DNA from: Oceanobacillus luteolus
GTDB lineage: Bacteria; Bacillota; Bacilli; Bacillales; Amphibacillaceae
Assembly (NCBI RefSeq): GCF_023715655.1
Contig: NZ_JAMBON010000013.1
Coordinates: 1-64,000 of the forward strand
Length of the DNA: 64,000 bases
Direction of reading: 5' to 3'
The notes beneath the pieces were generated by a model, which worked only from the letters and a program-made list of their open reading frames with translations, was not told the DNA's origin and ran no database searches. The position numbers were made by a program, and so were the translations under genes. Below are positions 35,580 through 44,300 of the stretch, piece after piece; the first letter of the stretch is position 1, and every line of letters begins with the position of its first letter.

Positions 35580-36936
35580 TACTTCCCACCTCCAACCATT
35601 CAATACGAAACGGATTATCAGTCACTTCCAGTAAATGATAGACAGAGAACTGATAAACGGGACCAAAGGTGACATCACTTGGTGCAAAAGGAAAGGCCAA
35701 ATTACCTGCCGTTGATTTCCTTCCTTCATATCCATAGTGCAAGTAAGTGGAGCGAAGCGTAGCACAGAGCGCGTTTGCCAGTTCTTGAGTTTTTGCCAGC
35801 ACTTCAAATAAAACGCCCACTTCATGACCTTGGAAAATCTCTGGTTCTTTATCTCCAAGTACCGCATTTTTTCCATAGTAGTAAAAGTTGATTTCATATT
35901 CTGTCTCTGGTACTTCAACATAATAATTTTTCACTTGTTTTTTGACTTCCTTTTCGACCTTCTCCAAATTAGCGAGTAATAACGGATCACGAATCCCTGC
36001 TATAACGAAGGCTCGATAGGATGTTTTCCGTGCACCCTCGAGTTTAACTAAATGCTTCTCTGTTTCTACATATGTACTGCCTTTGACTTCAACTACTCCT
36101 AGAGATTTCTCTGTAAAGCTACAATTTGATAAGTCTAATTGAAAACCTGGACCATTTAAGAGATACGGATGTTCTTTTTCATAAAAGGTATGGGCGGCGA
36201 CACTGGTCTTTGTACATTTTCTCTCCGGGTTTAACGATTCTACGGTAAATGAATCCGAATAAATTGTTCCTAATATGCTATCTTTTGTCGTTCCGGGTTC
36301 CGCACACAATGCACCGCACTCCAGTATCTTTCCTAAGTGATAGGATAAACCTTCGTCCATTCCGTGATAAATGCCAATCGCAGCAAACGGAGAAGGGTCA
36401 TAAGCCCGGCCGCAAACGATGATGTCTGCCCCTCCTTGAAGTGCCTCCAATATTGGTTCATGCCCCATTTGTGCAACGATTGAAGCAGTTTCCTGAACAG
36501 CTTCTTTCGTTAAATCCGGAATATTATTCGATAGGGGGGTAATTCTATTGTCGTCCAATGCATCGATAATATAGTCTTTTTCAAAATCAGCCCAAATGAC
36601 TGCAATCTTTGCTTCATAGTTCTGTTCATGAATGATTTCTTTCAGAATAGCAAGCGTGTCTTCCACATGCTGTTTTGCTCCCGCTCCACCAGCTGATCCA
36701 ATAATCGTCGGGATTTTATTTGGAATACCTTGCGCTAACATGATTTCCAAATCTTTTTTCACTGCCCTCTCACTGACAATCGATACTCCTGCACCGAGTT
36801 TATGCGGACCTGCATCTGTCGATCCTGCATCAACCACGATCCCGTCTATTTTCTGATCAAAAGCACGATCAAACGACTCTTTTGGAAATCCGTAACCAAG
36901 CATCCCGCTTGGTGAAACAATTCTAATCTCTTTCAT
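35572..36936 (-). CDS. AtuA-like acyclic terpene utilisation family protein (DUF1446)
   Basis: A 454-residue protein with SPSGMLGYGFPKESF at the start, DGIVVDAGSTDAGPHKLG (about residues 31-48), IIGSAGGAGAK and DIIVCGRAYDPSPFAAIGI, all typical of DUF1446/AtuA. The family is named from acyclic terpene degradation in Pseudomonas, but the biochemical activity is unclear to me. It is the first gene of the LacI-controlled operon and forms a pair with DUF4387. With ribokinase and ADP-ribosylglycohydrolases nearby, terpene metabolism is unlikely here. Confidence 0.85.
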   Translation of the reverse strand: MKEIRIVSPSGMLGYGFPKESFDRAFDQKIDGIVVDAGSTDAGPHKLGAGVSIVSERAVKKDLEIMLAQGIPNKIPTIIGSAGGAGAKQHVEDTLAILKEIIHEQNYEAKIAVIWADFEKDYIIDALDDNRITPLSNNIPDLTKEAVQETASIVAQMGHEPILEALQGGADIIVCGRAYDPSPFAAIGIYHGMDEGLSYHLGKILECGALCAEPGTTKDSILGTIYSDSFTVESLNPERKCTKTSVAAHTFYEKEHPYLLNGPGFQLDLSNCSFTEKSLGVVEVKGSTYVETEKHLVKLEGARKTSYRAFVIAGIRDPLLLANLEKVEKEVKKQVKNYYVEVPETEYEINFYYYGKNAVLGDKEPEIFQGHEVGVLFEVLAKTQELANALCATLRSTYLHYGYEGRKSTAGNLAFPFAPSDVTFGPVYQFSVYHLLEVTDNPFRIEWLEVGSND

Positions 36937-37015
36937 ATGTATCCCCTCACCTTGTTGAAGTTAAATTTTATACATCTGAACCATATATAAATTATTATTT
37001 GATCAAATATTTAAT

Positions 37016-37033
37016 TAGGTAACCGGTTACATA
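37016..37033. promoter_or_regulatory. LacI-type operator 1
   Basis: TAGGTAACCGGTTACATA contains the perfect 12-bp palindrome GTAACCGGTTAC (37019-37030) with the central CG typical of LacI-family sites. It lies in the predicted 5' leader of the AtuA operon. It is the exact reverse complement of operator 2. Confidence 0.85.
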
Positions 37034-37057
37034 TAGGTACAAAAAAATATAAATATG

Positions 37058-37075
37058 TATGTAACCGGTTACCTA
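37058..37075. promoter_or_regulatory. LacI-type operator 2
   Basis: TATGTAACCGGTTACCTA, with the palindrome at 37061-37072, is centred 42 bp from operator 1. It begins directly after the -10 box, so repressor binding would block initiation. Confidence 0.87.
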
Positions 37076-37076
37076 A

Positions 37077-37105
37077 ATAATAGATCAGCTTTTCCTTTTA
37101 GTCAA
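37077..37105 (-). promoter_or_regulatory. Strong promoter of module A operon
   Basis: On the minus strand -35 TTGACT (37105-37100) and -10 TATTAT (37082-37077) are separated by exactly 17 bp, giving a start around 37070, inside operator 2. Confidence 0.85.
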
Positions 37106-37304
37106 TTGATTTTTTGCAAAAAGTTTGTGTTATATAAAAATACAATTATTTCCGAATTAGATAAATCTATGAACTGTCAGCTTACATGAGTCAACCTCAT
37201 AGCTCTCCTGCTAGGATAAGCTATGTTTGGGAGTAACATCCACAGAATCTGAAAGTAAGAGAGTGAGCGTCAAAAAGTCCACACAGCTGGCTCATTTTGT
37301 CAGA
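37106..37304. other. Intergenic DNA between module A promoter and the nagB remnant
   Basis: About 200 bp with no ORF that I can support. A weak hairpin CATAGCT/AGCTATG (37198-37228) is the only structure noticed. Confidence 0.4.
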
Positions 37305-37869
37305 TCAATCAACAACTTTAAAACCTTGTTCTTCCAACATTTCAATTGTTTGTTTCAAGCTAACATGTGAATCTGAATCTCCTTCATACTGTGATCCAGG
37401 CAACTTGCTAAGTTCTAAATCTATCACTTGTGTCCTACTTGAAAAAGGTGTTTCCGGTTCATTAAAACCGATATGTCCATTCTCCCCAATTCCCAGTAAT
37501 TGAAGGTCGATGCCACCCTCAGCTTTAATTTTTGTTTCGTATAACTCACATTCTTCATGTAAATCACTAGCAACTCAATTAGATGCGTTCACATGTGTTA
37601 ATGAGGTATCCACATGATAAAAAGGCTTTCTCTCATAAAATAGTAATAACTATTAGGGTTGTCGTTATCCAGCTAAGTTAAATGATTTTACACGTTAAAG
37701 AAACCTCGTGTTGACGATACTTCTCAATGATCCGCTTATACAAGCCTTCCGGAGTTGATCCTGTAGCAAGCCCTAACACTGGTGTTTTTTACTGATTAAT
37801 TTTTTCTACAATGATAGAACAGGAGGTATTGCTCATTTCATGATAATCTTTCACCCGAATGACCCTCAG
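37305..37869 (-). pseudogene. Decayed nagB fused to the 3' tail of a DUF1307 lipoprotein gene
   Basis: Minus-strand translation from 37869 gives LRVIRVKDYHEMS, then PVLGLATGSTPEGLYKRII, NPNSYYYFMRESLF and [19 protein letters not shown], the N-terminal half of glucosamine-6-phosphate deaminase. It is broken: no ATG (CTG at 37869-37867), an in-frame TAA (37791-37789), a frameshift near 37665-37680 and a TGA (37577-37575). After RTQVIDLEL the frame runs into [10 protein letters not shown] and [14 protein letters not shown], ending at 37305. That tail matches the C-terminus of the lipoprotein at 48751-49200. The catalytic C-terminal half of NagB is gone, so no function is expected. Confidence 0.85.
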
Positions 37870-37945
37870 AAACGCATCCCAAATGGATAACAAATTCCAG
37901 TTTGTAAGGAAGTTATACTCTGTTCACAGTAGCTAGCCAGAAACT

Positions 37946-38632
37946 TTATTTTAGAATCCTTTTAATTTCATCCACAGTTTTTTTATTAAATCCTTTTTCA
38001 AAAGATTTATTGCTTCTCACTCCGCGGCCAAAGTGGTATTCTTTTGCCTGCACAGCTTCATGAATTTCCGTTATATTATCCACATCTAATCCACTTCCAG
38101 GTAGAATCTCAGGACCCTTTGTTTCCCGCTGCAATTGAACTAGCTTGGAGAGATTTATAATCCCTGCGCTACAGTTATCTTCCCCTCCTGAGGTCAGTAT
38201 TCTTTTAACGTTTCTGCTATATCGTGTTAATGTCTCGTAAGCTTCCATTTGGTCATCCACTTCATCAAATGCACGGTGAAAAGTAACATCTACTTCAGGA
38301 AATTTCTTGAATAGTTGATCGAGAAAATCAGTATCTATTTTATGATTATCGCGGAGTGCACCTATCACGATACGATGATGACCTAACTTGTTTAGAAAGG
38401 CAATTTCCTCTAACATTACTTCTTTATCATATGTATCATATACAAACCCATAAGGATGGGGTCGAACCATAACTTGAACAGGTATGTGTACACTTTTCAA
38501 TACAGTTTTAATCGTTCCATGAGATGGTGTTAAACCACCCACCGCTATTGCAGATACTAATTCTAATCTGTTAACCCCGAGTTTTTCAGCATGAATGGCA
38601 TCTCGTTTATTTTCTACAATACATTCAATCAT
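37946..38632 (-). CDS. cutC: CutC-family protein
   Basis: About 228 residues, a TIM-barrel CutC with MIECIVENKRDAI at the start, VMVRPHPYGFVY, VTFHRAFDEV (about residues 116-125) and ILTSGGEDNCSAG. CutC was named for copper homeostasis, but this role is disputed and the conserved pocket suggests an enzyme. Many Firmicute copies lie in sugar-catabolism operons, as here. The ATG at 38632 has AGGGGGAA upstream; the frame to 38653 has no ribosome binding site. It is last in module B, 91 nt after the FAD oxidoreductase gene. Confidence 0.85.
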   Translation of the reverse strand: MIECIVENKRDAIHAEKLGVNRLELVSAIAVGGLTPSHGTIKTVLKSVHIPVQVMVRPHPYGFVYDTYDKEVMLEEIAFLNKLGHHRIVIGALRDNHKIDTDFLDQLFKKFPEVDVTFHRAFDEVDDQMEAYETLTRYSRNVKRILTSGGEDNCSAGIINLSKLVQLQRETKGPEILPGSGLDVDNITEIHEAVQAKEYHFGRGVRSNKSFEKGFNKKTVDEIKRILK

Positions 38633-38723
38633 TCCAGAGTTCCCCCTGTCCAATTACGAGCTTGTACCGAAGCCTGATGCTCTTCCCTCAAAATAAGAGA
38701 AAAGCACCACCCTCGGCCTTAAA

Positions 38724-40331
38724 CTATACCCTATTCGTCTCTCTCCCAAATGTTTCCTTCATTCTCTCAATCGGGTTATCTTCTATGGAATCATCCCACT
38801 CAAGTACTTGGCCAACTTTCAGGAGTTCTTCTCTTAATTCCTCATAATTTATGTCTTGAACAATCGTCTCATTCTTGATACTTAAACTTGCGGCAACTGC
38901 TGCGGATTGTCCTAACATCATAAATACAGGTTCCATTCTAATCGATCCATAAGCAATATGTGAGCTGGACAGACATACAGGTACTAATAAATTTGTACAT
39001 TCCTCTGCCTTTGGTCTAATCGACTGATAAGAGATTGCAAAAGGAGAAACCGGGATTTGGATATCTCCTTCATTTACTACTCTACCATCTATTACAACCC
39101 GTCGGACATGGTGAGAGTCCATTTGATAAGATGCTAGACCAACAGAGTCGGTAACAGTTTGAGTACCAAGACAGTTATGATCGGTCATAACATAATCAGA
39201 AATCATTCTTCTTCCTTCACGGATGTATAACTGATGAGGCCAGTGCGCTGTTTCTACAAATTCATCTATCGGTAATCCCCACTGGGAAACTTCTTCACGA
39301 ATAGTCTTTGGTACACGTTTATCATTGCTAAGGAAATATAGCATTCCTACGTTATATGTCACATGGTCTTGGAAGATTTCTTCGCGGGTTTTATATGAAC
39401 CATCAGGCCAATCATAATTCATTCCAATGTTATCGGAAGAAAATCCCCCATAGTTATTTAAATCTGTTTTTCCATTTGGAAGCATCGTATGTAGATTCAT
39501 CGCATCCCAAAATCCAGCATGTATATAACGCAGCAGCAACATATATCGGTCCGCATCATAATTCTTTGGTTTAGGAAAAGGTATTTTATTATCTTCATCA
39601 CTTGTTAGGCATACTCTGAAATTATATGCCTGGATTCGCTTATCGCCTTGCCCGTTATAGCCGATCAAATTCATATCGGTTTCCGTAATGCCGCTCAGAT
39701 AGCCACTCTCCTTATCTCCTTCGATTACATATGGATCAATCCACGTCTCAAACTTATGATGCTGACCATTGAATTGGACACCATTATAAATTTCTTTATA
39801 CGTAGCATTTGATTCACGACCGACAAAATAGGATACATTCGATCTTGCTAACAAATCCCCCTCATATGTAGCATCAATAAATACCTTTCCGATATAGGAA
39901 TTACCATCTTCCATCATCAGTTCCTTAATTTCGCCGTTCTCCATCACGACTTCTTCCAAGGTTTGATTATAGATAACATCAATCTCATATTCTTCCAGCC
40001 AGTTCTTATAAATTTCCATCGCTACTTTTGGTTCAAATTTAAATTGCTTCTCTTCCTTATAGTAAGTAGAAACACGATTATAAAACTCTCTGGATAGACC
40101 ACCAAGAGCAGCTTCTGCTCCTAAGTCCGTCGCCCCTAAACCACTTGCAGTCATGCCCCCGATATACCTTCCAAACTCAGCAATGACAACAGATAAACCG
40201 GATTTCCTTGCTTGAATGGCAGCTGTTATTCCAGCAGAAGTTCCTCCATATATAACCAAATCACGTTCAAATTGCTCCGGATTACTTTTCTTCTCAATCG
40301 GTCGATAATAATATAAGTTATCAAAACTCAT
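38724..40331 (-). CDS. FAD-dependent oxidoreductase (FAD_oxidored family)
   Basis: A roughly 535-residue flavoprotein. DLVIYGGTSAGITAAIQARK (about residues 24-43) is the FAD-binding fold, followed by EFGRYIGGMTASGLGATDLG, a hallmark of the PF12831 family. VFIDATYEGDLLARSNVSY and the C-terminal GSIRMEPVFMMLGQSAAVAA fit too. Members are often found in sugar and glycan operons and some oxidise sugar hydroxyls; the substrate here is unknown. The ATG at 40331 has GGAGGAGAT directly upstream. It follows the MalG-like permease by 19 nt. Confidence 0.84.
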   Translation of the reverse strand: MSFDNLYYYRPIEKKSNPEQFERDLVIYGGTSAGITAAIQARKSGLSVVIAEFGRYIGGMTASGLGATDLGAEAALGGLSREFYNRVSTYYKEEKQFKFEPKVAMEIYKNWLEEYEIDVIYNQTLEEVVMENGEIKELMMEDGNSYIGKVFIDATYEGDLLARSNVSYFVGRESNATYKEIYNGVQFNGQHHKFETWIDPYVIEGDKESGYLSGITETDMNLIGYNGQGDKRIQAYNFRVCLTSDEDNKIPFPKPKNYDADRYMLLLRYIHAGFWDAMNLHTMLPNGKTDLNNYGGFSSDNIGMNYDWPDGSYKTREEIFQDHVTYNVGMLYFLSNDKRVPKTIREEVSQWGLPIDEFVETAHWPHQLYIREGRRMISDYVMTDHNCLGTQTVTDSVGLASYQMDSHHVRRVVIDGRVVNEGDIQIPVSPFAISYQSIRPKAEECTNLLVPVCLSSSHIAYGSIRMEPVFMMLGQSAAVAASLSIKNETIVQDINYEELREELLKVGQVLEWDDSIEDNPIERMKETFGRETNRV

Positions 40332-40350
40332 GAAAATCTCCTCCAATACC

Positions 40351-41169
40351 CTATTTGATACTTCCTGCCGTCATTCCTTCAATAAACTTCTTCTGAGCAA
40401 AGAAGAAAATAATTAATAACGGAATTGTAGCCAATGTGGTAGCACTCATCAGATGCTCCCAAGCAGTACCAGTTTCATCTGTAAATAAGGACAATCCAAC
40501 CGGTAGTGTCATTAAATCCCTATCATTAATGAAAATTAATGGATATAAAAATTCATCCCAGTTTGTCAGGAATGTAAAGATTGTCAATGTTGATAAAGCA
40601 GGAACTGAAAGTGGTAAGAATATTTTCCAATAGATTTTAAAACGAGAGCATCCATCCATAACCGCAGCCTCTTCTAATTCTTTTGGAATGGCAATAAAAA
40701 ATTGTCTCATTAGAAAAACCCCAAAAGCACCAGGTGCACCAAAAATCGGTAAGATGATCAAAGGTATATGAGTATTAATGATATCTAAATCTCTCATGAA
40801 TAAAAACAATGGAATAATCGTTACCTCTGGTGGAATCATCATGACACTCAAAAGTAAGATAAAAATAATGTTCTTACCAGGAAAATTCAGTCTGGCAAAT
40901 GCATACCCTGCCATCGATGCAAATAGTAAAACCGAGATAGTGACTAATAAGGCGATATAAATACTATTCCAATATTGTGTTAAAAACGTGCCATTCTGTA
41001 ATACATCCAAGTAATTTTCCCATCTAATTGGATTAGGGAAGAACTGGGTGAAGATACGCGATCTTTCTTTTAATGATGTAGCGATCATCCATATCAATGG
41101 GCCGATCATAATCAGTGTAATAATAGATAAGGATATATATTTTAATGTTAATCGTCGTTTAGTCTTCAT
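40351..41169 (-). CDS. MalG-type sugar ABC permease
   Basis: A 272-residue permease with six membrane segments and the EAA loop ELEEAAVMDGCSRFKIYWKI (key residues E-E-A-x-x-D-G). The ATG at 41169 with AAAGGTGG upstream is preferred to the longer frame; it overlaps the MalF-like gene by 11 bp. No ATPase gene accompanies it. Confidence 0.88.
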   Translation of the reverse strand: MKTKRRLTLKYISLSIITLIMIGPLIWMIATSLKERSRIFTQFFPNPIRWENYLDVLQNGTFLTQYWNSIYIALLVTISVLLFASMAGYAFARLNFPGKNIIFILLLSVMMIPPEVTIIPLFLFMRDLDIINTHIPLIILPIFGAPGAFGVFLMRQFFIAIPKELEEAAVMDGCSRFKIYWKIFLPLSVPALSTLTIFTFLTNWDEFLYPLIFINDRDLMTLPVGLSLFTDETGTAWEHLMSATTLATIPLLIIFFFAQKKFIEGMTAGSIK

Positions 41170-42070
41170 AGAATATCCACCTTTTACGAACAACCCAAGA
41201 TATAACGGTAAATACTAGTAGGATAAAGAACAATACAAATGCCAATGCTGACGCATATCCCATATCAAATAGCTTAAAGGCTGTTTCCCAAATATAGTAA
41301 ACGAGCACCTTCGTACTTTCACCTGGACCGCCATTCGTCATAACATACACTTGACCGAATATCTTCATCGCACCGATTGTTGTAATAATTATCGTTAAAA
41401 ATACGGTCGGTGTGATCAATGGAAACGTGACATTACGGAATTTAACATAGTTAGAAGCCCCGTCCAACTCCGCTGCTTCATATAACTCTTTTGGTACCTG
41501 TTGCATCGCCGTAAGAAATAGAATCATATTTAATCCAACATTCTTTAGAACGCTTACAACAATAACCGCTGGGAGAGCGGTATTTGGATTCAATAGCCAA
41601 CTCGGACCAGTAATGCCAAACCAACCGAGCATTTGATTAATAAATCCTAACTCCGGAGCTAGAAGATACTTCCATACAATAGCCCAAACAACGAGTGATG
41701 TCATAACCGGCACAAAAATTGCCGTTCTAAAGATACCAATTCCCCAAAACTTCTCTTTTAAAAGATTCGCCAAAAACAGTGCTAGAATAATATTTAGTGG
41801 TACAAGTCCTAGACTAAATAACAATGTGACCTTCAATGAATTCGTAAACGAAGCATCACTCATCAAGTTCCGGTAATTCTCTAGTCCGATAAATGCCTGT
41901 TCACCTAATAACGGCCAATCATGCAAACTCATAAAAAATGCATAGACTAAAGGACCGAACATAAAGATGGTAAATCCTATAACCATAGGGGAGATGAACA
42001 ACCAACCAGCAATTGCTTCCCCCCGTTTTGCACTAAATGTTTTTTTTGTTTTTGCTTTGTTGTTCAGCAT
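41159..42070 (-). CDS. MalF-type sugar ABC permease
   Basis: A 303-residue permease. A basic N-terminus is followed by six membrane segments and the EAA loop ELYEAAELDGASNYVKFRNV. The TNGGPGESTKVLVYYIW segment is typical of MalF/UgpA-like permeases. It lies between the TIM-barrel gene (15 nt) and the MalG-like gene. Confidence 0.88.
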   Translation of the reverse strand: MLNNKAKTKKTFSAKRGEAIAGWLFISPMVIGFTIFMFGPLVYAFFMSLHDWPLLGEQAFIGLENYRNLMSDASFTNSLKVTLLFSLGLVPLNIILALFLANLLKEKFWGIGIFRTAIFVPVMTSLVVWAIVWKYLLAPELGFINQMLGWFGITGPSWLLNPNTALPAVIVVSVLKNVGLNMILFLTAMQQVPKELYEAAELDGASNYVKFRNVTFPLITPTVFLTIIITTIGAMKIFGQVYVMTNGGPGESTKVLVYYIWETAFKLFDMGYASALAFVLFFILLVFTVISWVVRKRWIFYED

Positions 42071-42085
42071 ATGATCATCCTTGCA

Positions 42086-42781
42086 TTAGTTAAGATTAGC
42101 TAAAAAAGCTTTGAATTCTGAAATTGATTGATGAATAGATTCTTTCGTTGCTCCAATCGTAACTGCACCCAACATAACTGCGTTGATACCGATATCCCGT
42201 AAAACCTTCAAATCCGTTGGTACTAATTTTTTCTGTGATGGTACGATAAGAGGTAAATCTGTATTTTTTCGGTAGTTGATGTATGAAACAATATCTTCCA
42301 AATGAAGGGGAGTTCCATAATTTTCACCCTTAACAACCGAAATCTCTAACGCTTTTACATCTAACACTTCTAAAGCTTTTGCATGTGTAGGATCAAACTC
42401 ATTATCTACTGCAACGGTTTGCGCTAATTGGTCTTGCACTAACAGTTTAGATGAAATATGTTTCGCATACAGTGAGTAATAATCAAATCCAACCTCTTTC
42501 AAGGAATGAAGATCTGTTTCATTCACTGTTTCTATATCATCTCCGATAACAATGCCAATTGGTCCAGCGAATTTTTCCCTCACAGTTGTGAACACATCTC
42601 TATATTCCTCCAACCCAAGAAATCTATTGCCACTCGCTCGATGATCCACTTGAATATGAAACTTTAAAGCGTCTGCTCCTGCTTCTATTGCAGCTTCAGC
42701 CAACTCTAACTTGTTTTCTGGAAGGCTAACGATAATTGGTAAATTAGGATTAGATAATAGTTCGTTTAATCGATTCGTCAT
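42086..42781 (-). CDS. Predicted TIM-barrel protein of unknown function
   Basis: About 231 residues. LAEAAIEAGADALKFHI (about residues 27-43), GIVIGDDIE, GFDYYSLYAKHIS and INAVMLGAVTIGAT suggest a (beta/alpha)8 barrel of the phosphate-binding class, related in appearance to hexulose-6-phosphate or ManNAc-6-phosphate epimerase folds. I do not recognise the specific family. The ATG at 42781 with GAGGTGAT upstream is chosen over the frame to 42844. Its location inside a sugar ABC operon suggests a catabolic enzyme. Confidence 0.65.
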   Translation of the reverse strand: MTNRLNELLSNPNLPIIVSLPENKLELAEAAIEAGADALKFHIQVDHRASGNRFLGLEEYRDVFTTVREKFAGPIGIVIGDDIETVNETDLHSLKEVGFDYYSLYAKHISSKLLVQDQLAQTVAVDNEFDPTHAKALEVLDVKALEISVVKGENYGTPLHLEDIVSYINYRKNTDLPLIVPSQKKLVPTDLKVLRDIGINAVMLGAVTIGATKESIHQSISEFKAFLANLN

Positions 42782-42844
42782 TTTATCACCTCTTATGTTA
42801 TTTGAACACCTATGGAAAGAGAACGGCGGGAACCGTTCTCTCAT

Positions 42845-44137
42845 TTACTTTTGTAGTATTGGATTTATCTTTTCTTCCATTTCCGCTAAAATTTCTTCAG
42901 GAGTAGCCATTTGGGCAAACAATTTATCGAATCCACCAACAATTTCACTTTCAATCTTTGCCCAATCATCATGAAGTGGATAAATAAATCCATTATCCAT
43001 TTCATTAATTAACGCTAATTCAATCGATTCTCTTGGCGGGTTATTTTCTACATTGATAAACTCATCTGATTCCAATACACTCTTCCGGGCTGGTACGAAG
43101 AACTGGGATGAAGCTTGGATGCCAGTTTTCGAACCAAGGAATTGGAGTAACTTTAATGCCTCTTCTGGATGGTCACTTCCCTCGAATGCTGCAAGTCCTG
43201 CTTGACCAAGTAATGGAACTCGCCCTTCTGGACCTTCAGGTAATGGTGCAATATCCCATTCAAAGTCAGTGATTCCTCTTACATTAGCAATGTAACTGTA
43301 CATAAAAGTAAACATTCCTACATTTCCACTTTCAAAGTTAACATTTTCACCTGGTGGTACATGGGACTTATCTTCAAACATCATGCGGTTAAGAAGTTCG
43401 AAAGTAGCAACCCCTTCATCTGAATTCCATTCGAAAGAACTCATATCCTCAGAGAACATCTCTCCACCATAGGAAAATGTATGAGAAGGCATCGTCGCGA
43501 AGTTCGTCCATTCATTGAACAACCTTGCACCATATTTCCGATTTACACCTTCACCTGATGATATTGCTTTAGCTGTTTCTTCGAATTGCTCCCAAGTCCA
43601 TTCACCTTTAGCAGCCAATTCATTCGGTGTTTCAACACCCGCATCTTCAAACATCGTCTTGTTATAATAAATAATCATTGGAGGTGTAGAGAACGGTAAA
43701 CCGTATAAACCTCCATCATGTTGCCATAGTTCCAAAGTGGATGGAATATAGTCGTCAAAATCAAATTCCTCATCCGTTGTAATCTCTGTAATCTCACGAA
43801 GAATATTGTTGTCTGTAAATTGAGGCACCATTCTTTCCGCTACCCAGCCTACATCAGGCAATTCATTTCCTGCAGCTAAGACAGAAAGCTTTTGCTGATA
43901 ATCGGCATGAGGGATACTCTCAATTTTCACCTTGATATTCGGATTCTCCTCGTAAAATTCTTCGAGAAGTTCCTCATACATAGCAATATGACCTTCACTA
44001 CCCCATGTGGTAAACGTTAGTTCTACGACATCTCCATCTTCACTTTTCTCATCATTCGTAGTGCTTTCGTTATCGTCCCCACAAGCGGCCAATATCGTTA
44101 ATAAAAAGACAAAACCAATCAATAATAGCTTTTTCAT
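42845..44137 (-). CDS. Family 1 sugar-binding lipoprotein
   Basis: A 430-residue lipoprotein with lipobox ILAAC (Cys about residue 19) and a UgpB/MalE-like fold (LTFTTWGSEGHIAMYEELL, YGLPFSTPPMIIYYNKTMFE, DHPEEALKLLQFLGS). It is the first gene of module B's ABC operon and sits behind a composite promoter at 44172-44230. AAGGGGGA precedes the ATG. Confidence 0.88.
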   Translation of the reverse strand: MKKLLLIGFVFLLTILAACGDDNESTTNDEKSEDGDVVELTFTTWGSEGHIAMYEELLEEFYEENPNIKVKIESIPHADYQQKLSVLAAGNELPDVGWVAERMVPQFTDNNILREITEITTDEEFDFDDYIPSTLELWQHDGGLYGLPFSTPPMIIYYNKTMFEDAGVETPNELAAKGEWTWEQFEETAKAISSGEGVNRKYGARLFNEWTNFATMPSHTFSYGGEMFSEDMSSFEWNSDEGVATFELLNRMMFEDKSHVPPGENVNFESGNVGMFTFMYSYIANVRGITDFEWDIAPLPEGPEGRVPLLGQAGLAAFEGSDHPEEALKLLQFLGSKTGIQASSQFFVPARKSVLESDEFINVENNPPRESIELALINEMDNGFIYPLHDDWAKIESEIVGGFDKLFAQMATPEEILAEMEEKINPILQK

Positions 44138-44171
44138 AATTTTCCCCCTTCCGTATAAGTCAATGATATCA

Positions 44172-44230
44172 ATATTGTAAACGCTTTAAAATACATATAT
44201 CTTAAGATTTGGTTTGCATTCTTAAGATAT
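44172..44230 (-). promoter_or_regulatory. Composite promoter of the module B ABC operon: AraC-type direct repeats plus cre box
   Basis: Reading on the plus strand, TCTTAAGAT occurs at 44200-44208 and 44220-44228, exactly 20 bp apart, as expected for an AraC-type dimer. The -10 box TACAAT (minus strand, 44179-44174) has a poor -35 (AGATAT, 44202-44197) overlapped by the proximal repeat, so activation is likely. TGTAAACGCTTTAA (44176-44189), a 13/14 match to the CcpA cre consensus, overlaps the -10. Confidence 0.7.
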
Positions 44231-44300
44231 ATGCTTCCATCAAAAAATGCTGTTGAACCCCAAATTGGTATGGATCAACAGCATTTCTGTATGCATATAT

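Noticed and set aside
37297-37503. 68-codon plus-strand open frame
   Set aside because: It is antisense to the nagB/DUF1307 chimera, whose minus-strand translation shows clear homology.
38676-38708. Hairpin between the FAD oxidoreductase and cutC genes
   Set aside because: Ten pairs including G.U pairs but no T run; could be an intercistronic processing or stability element, but not supported further.
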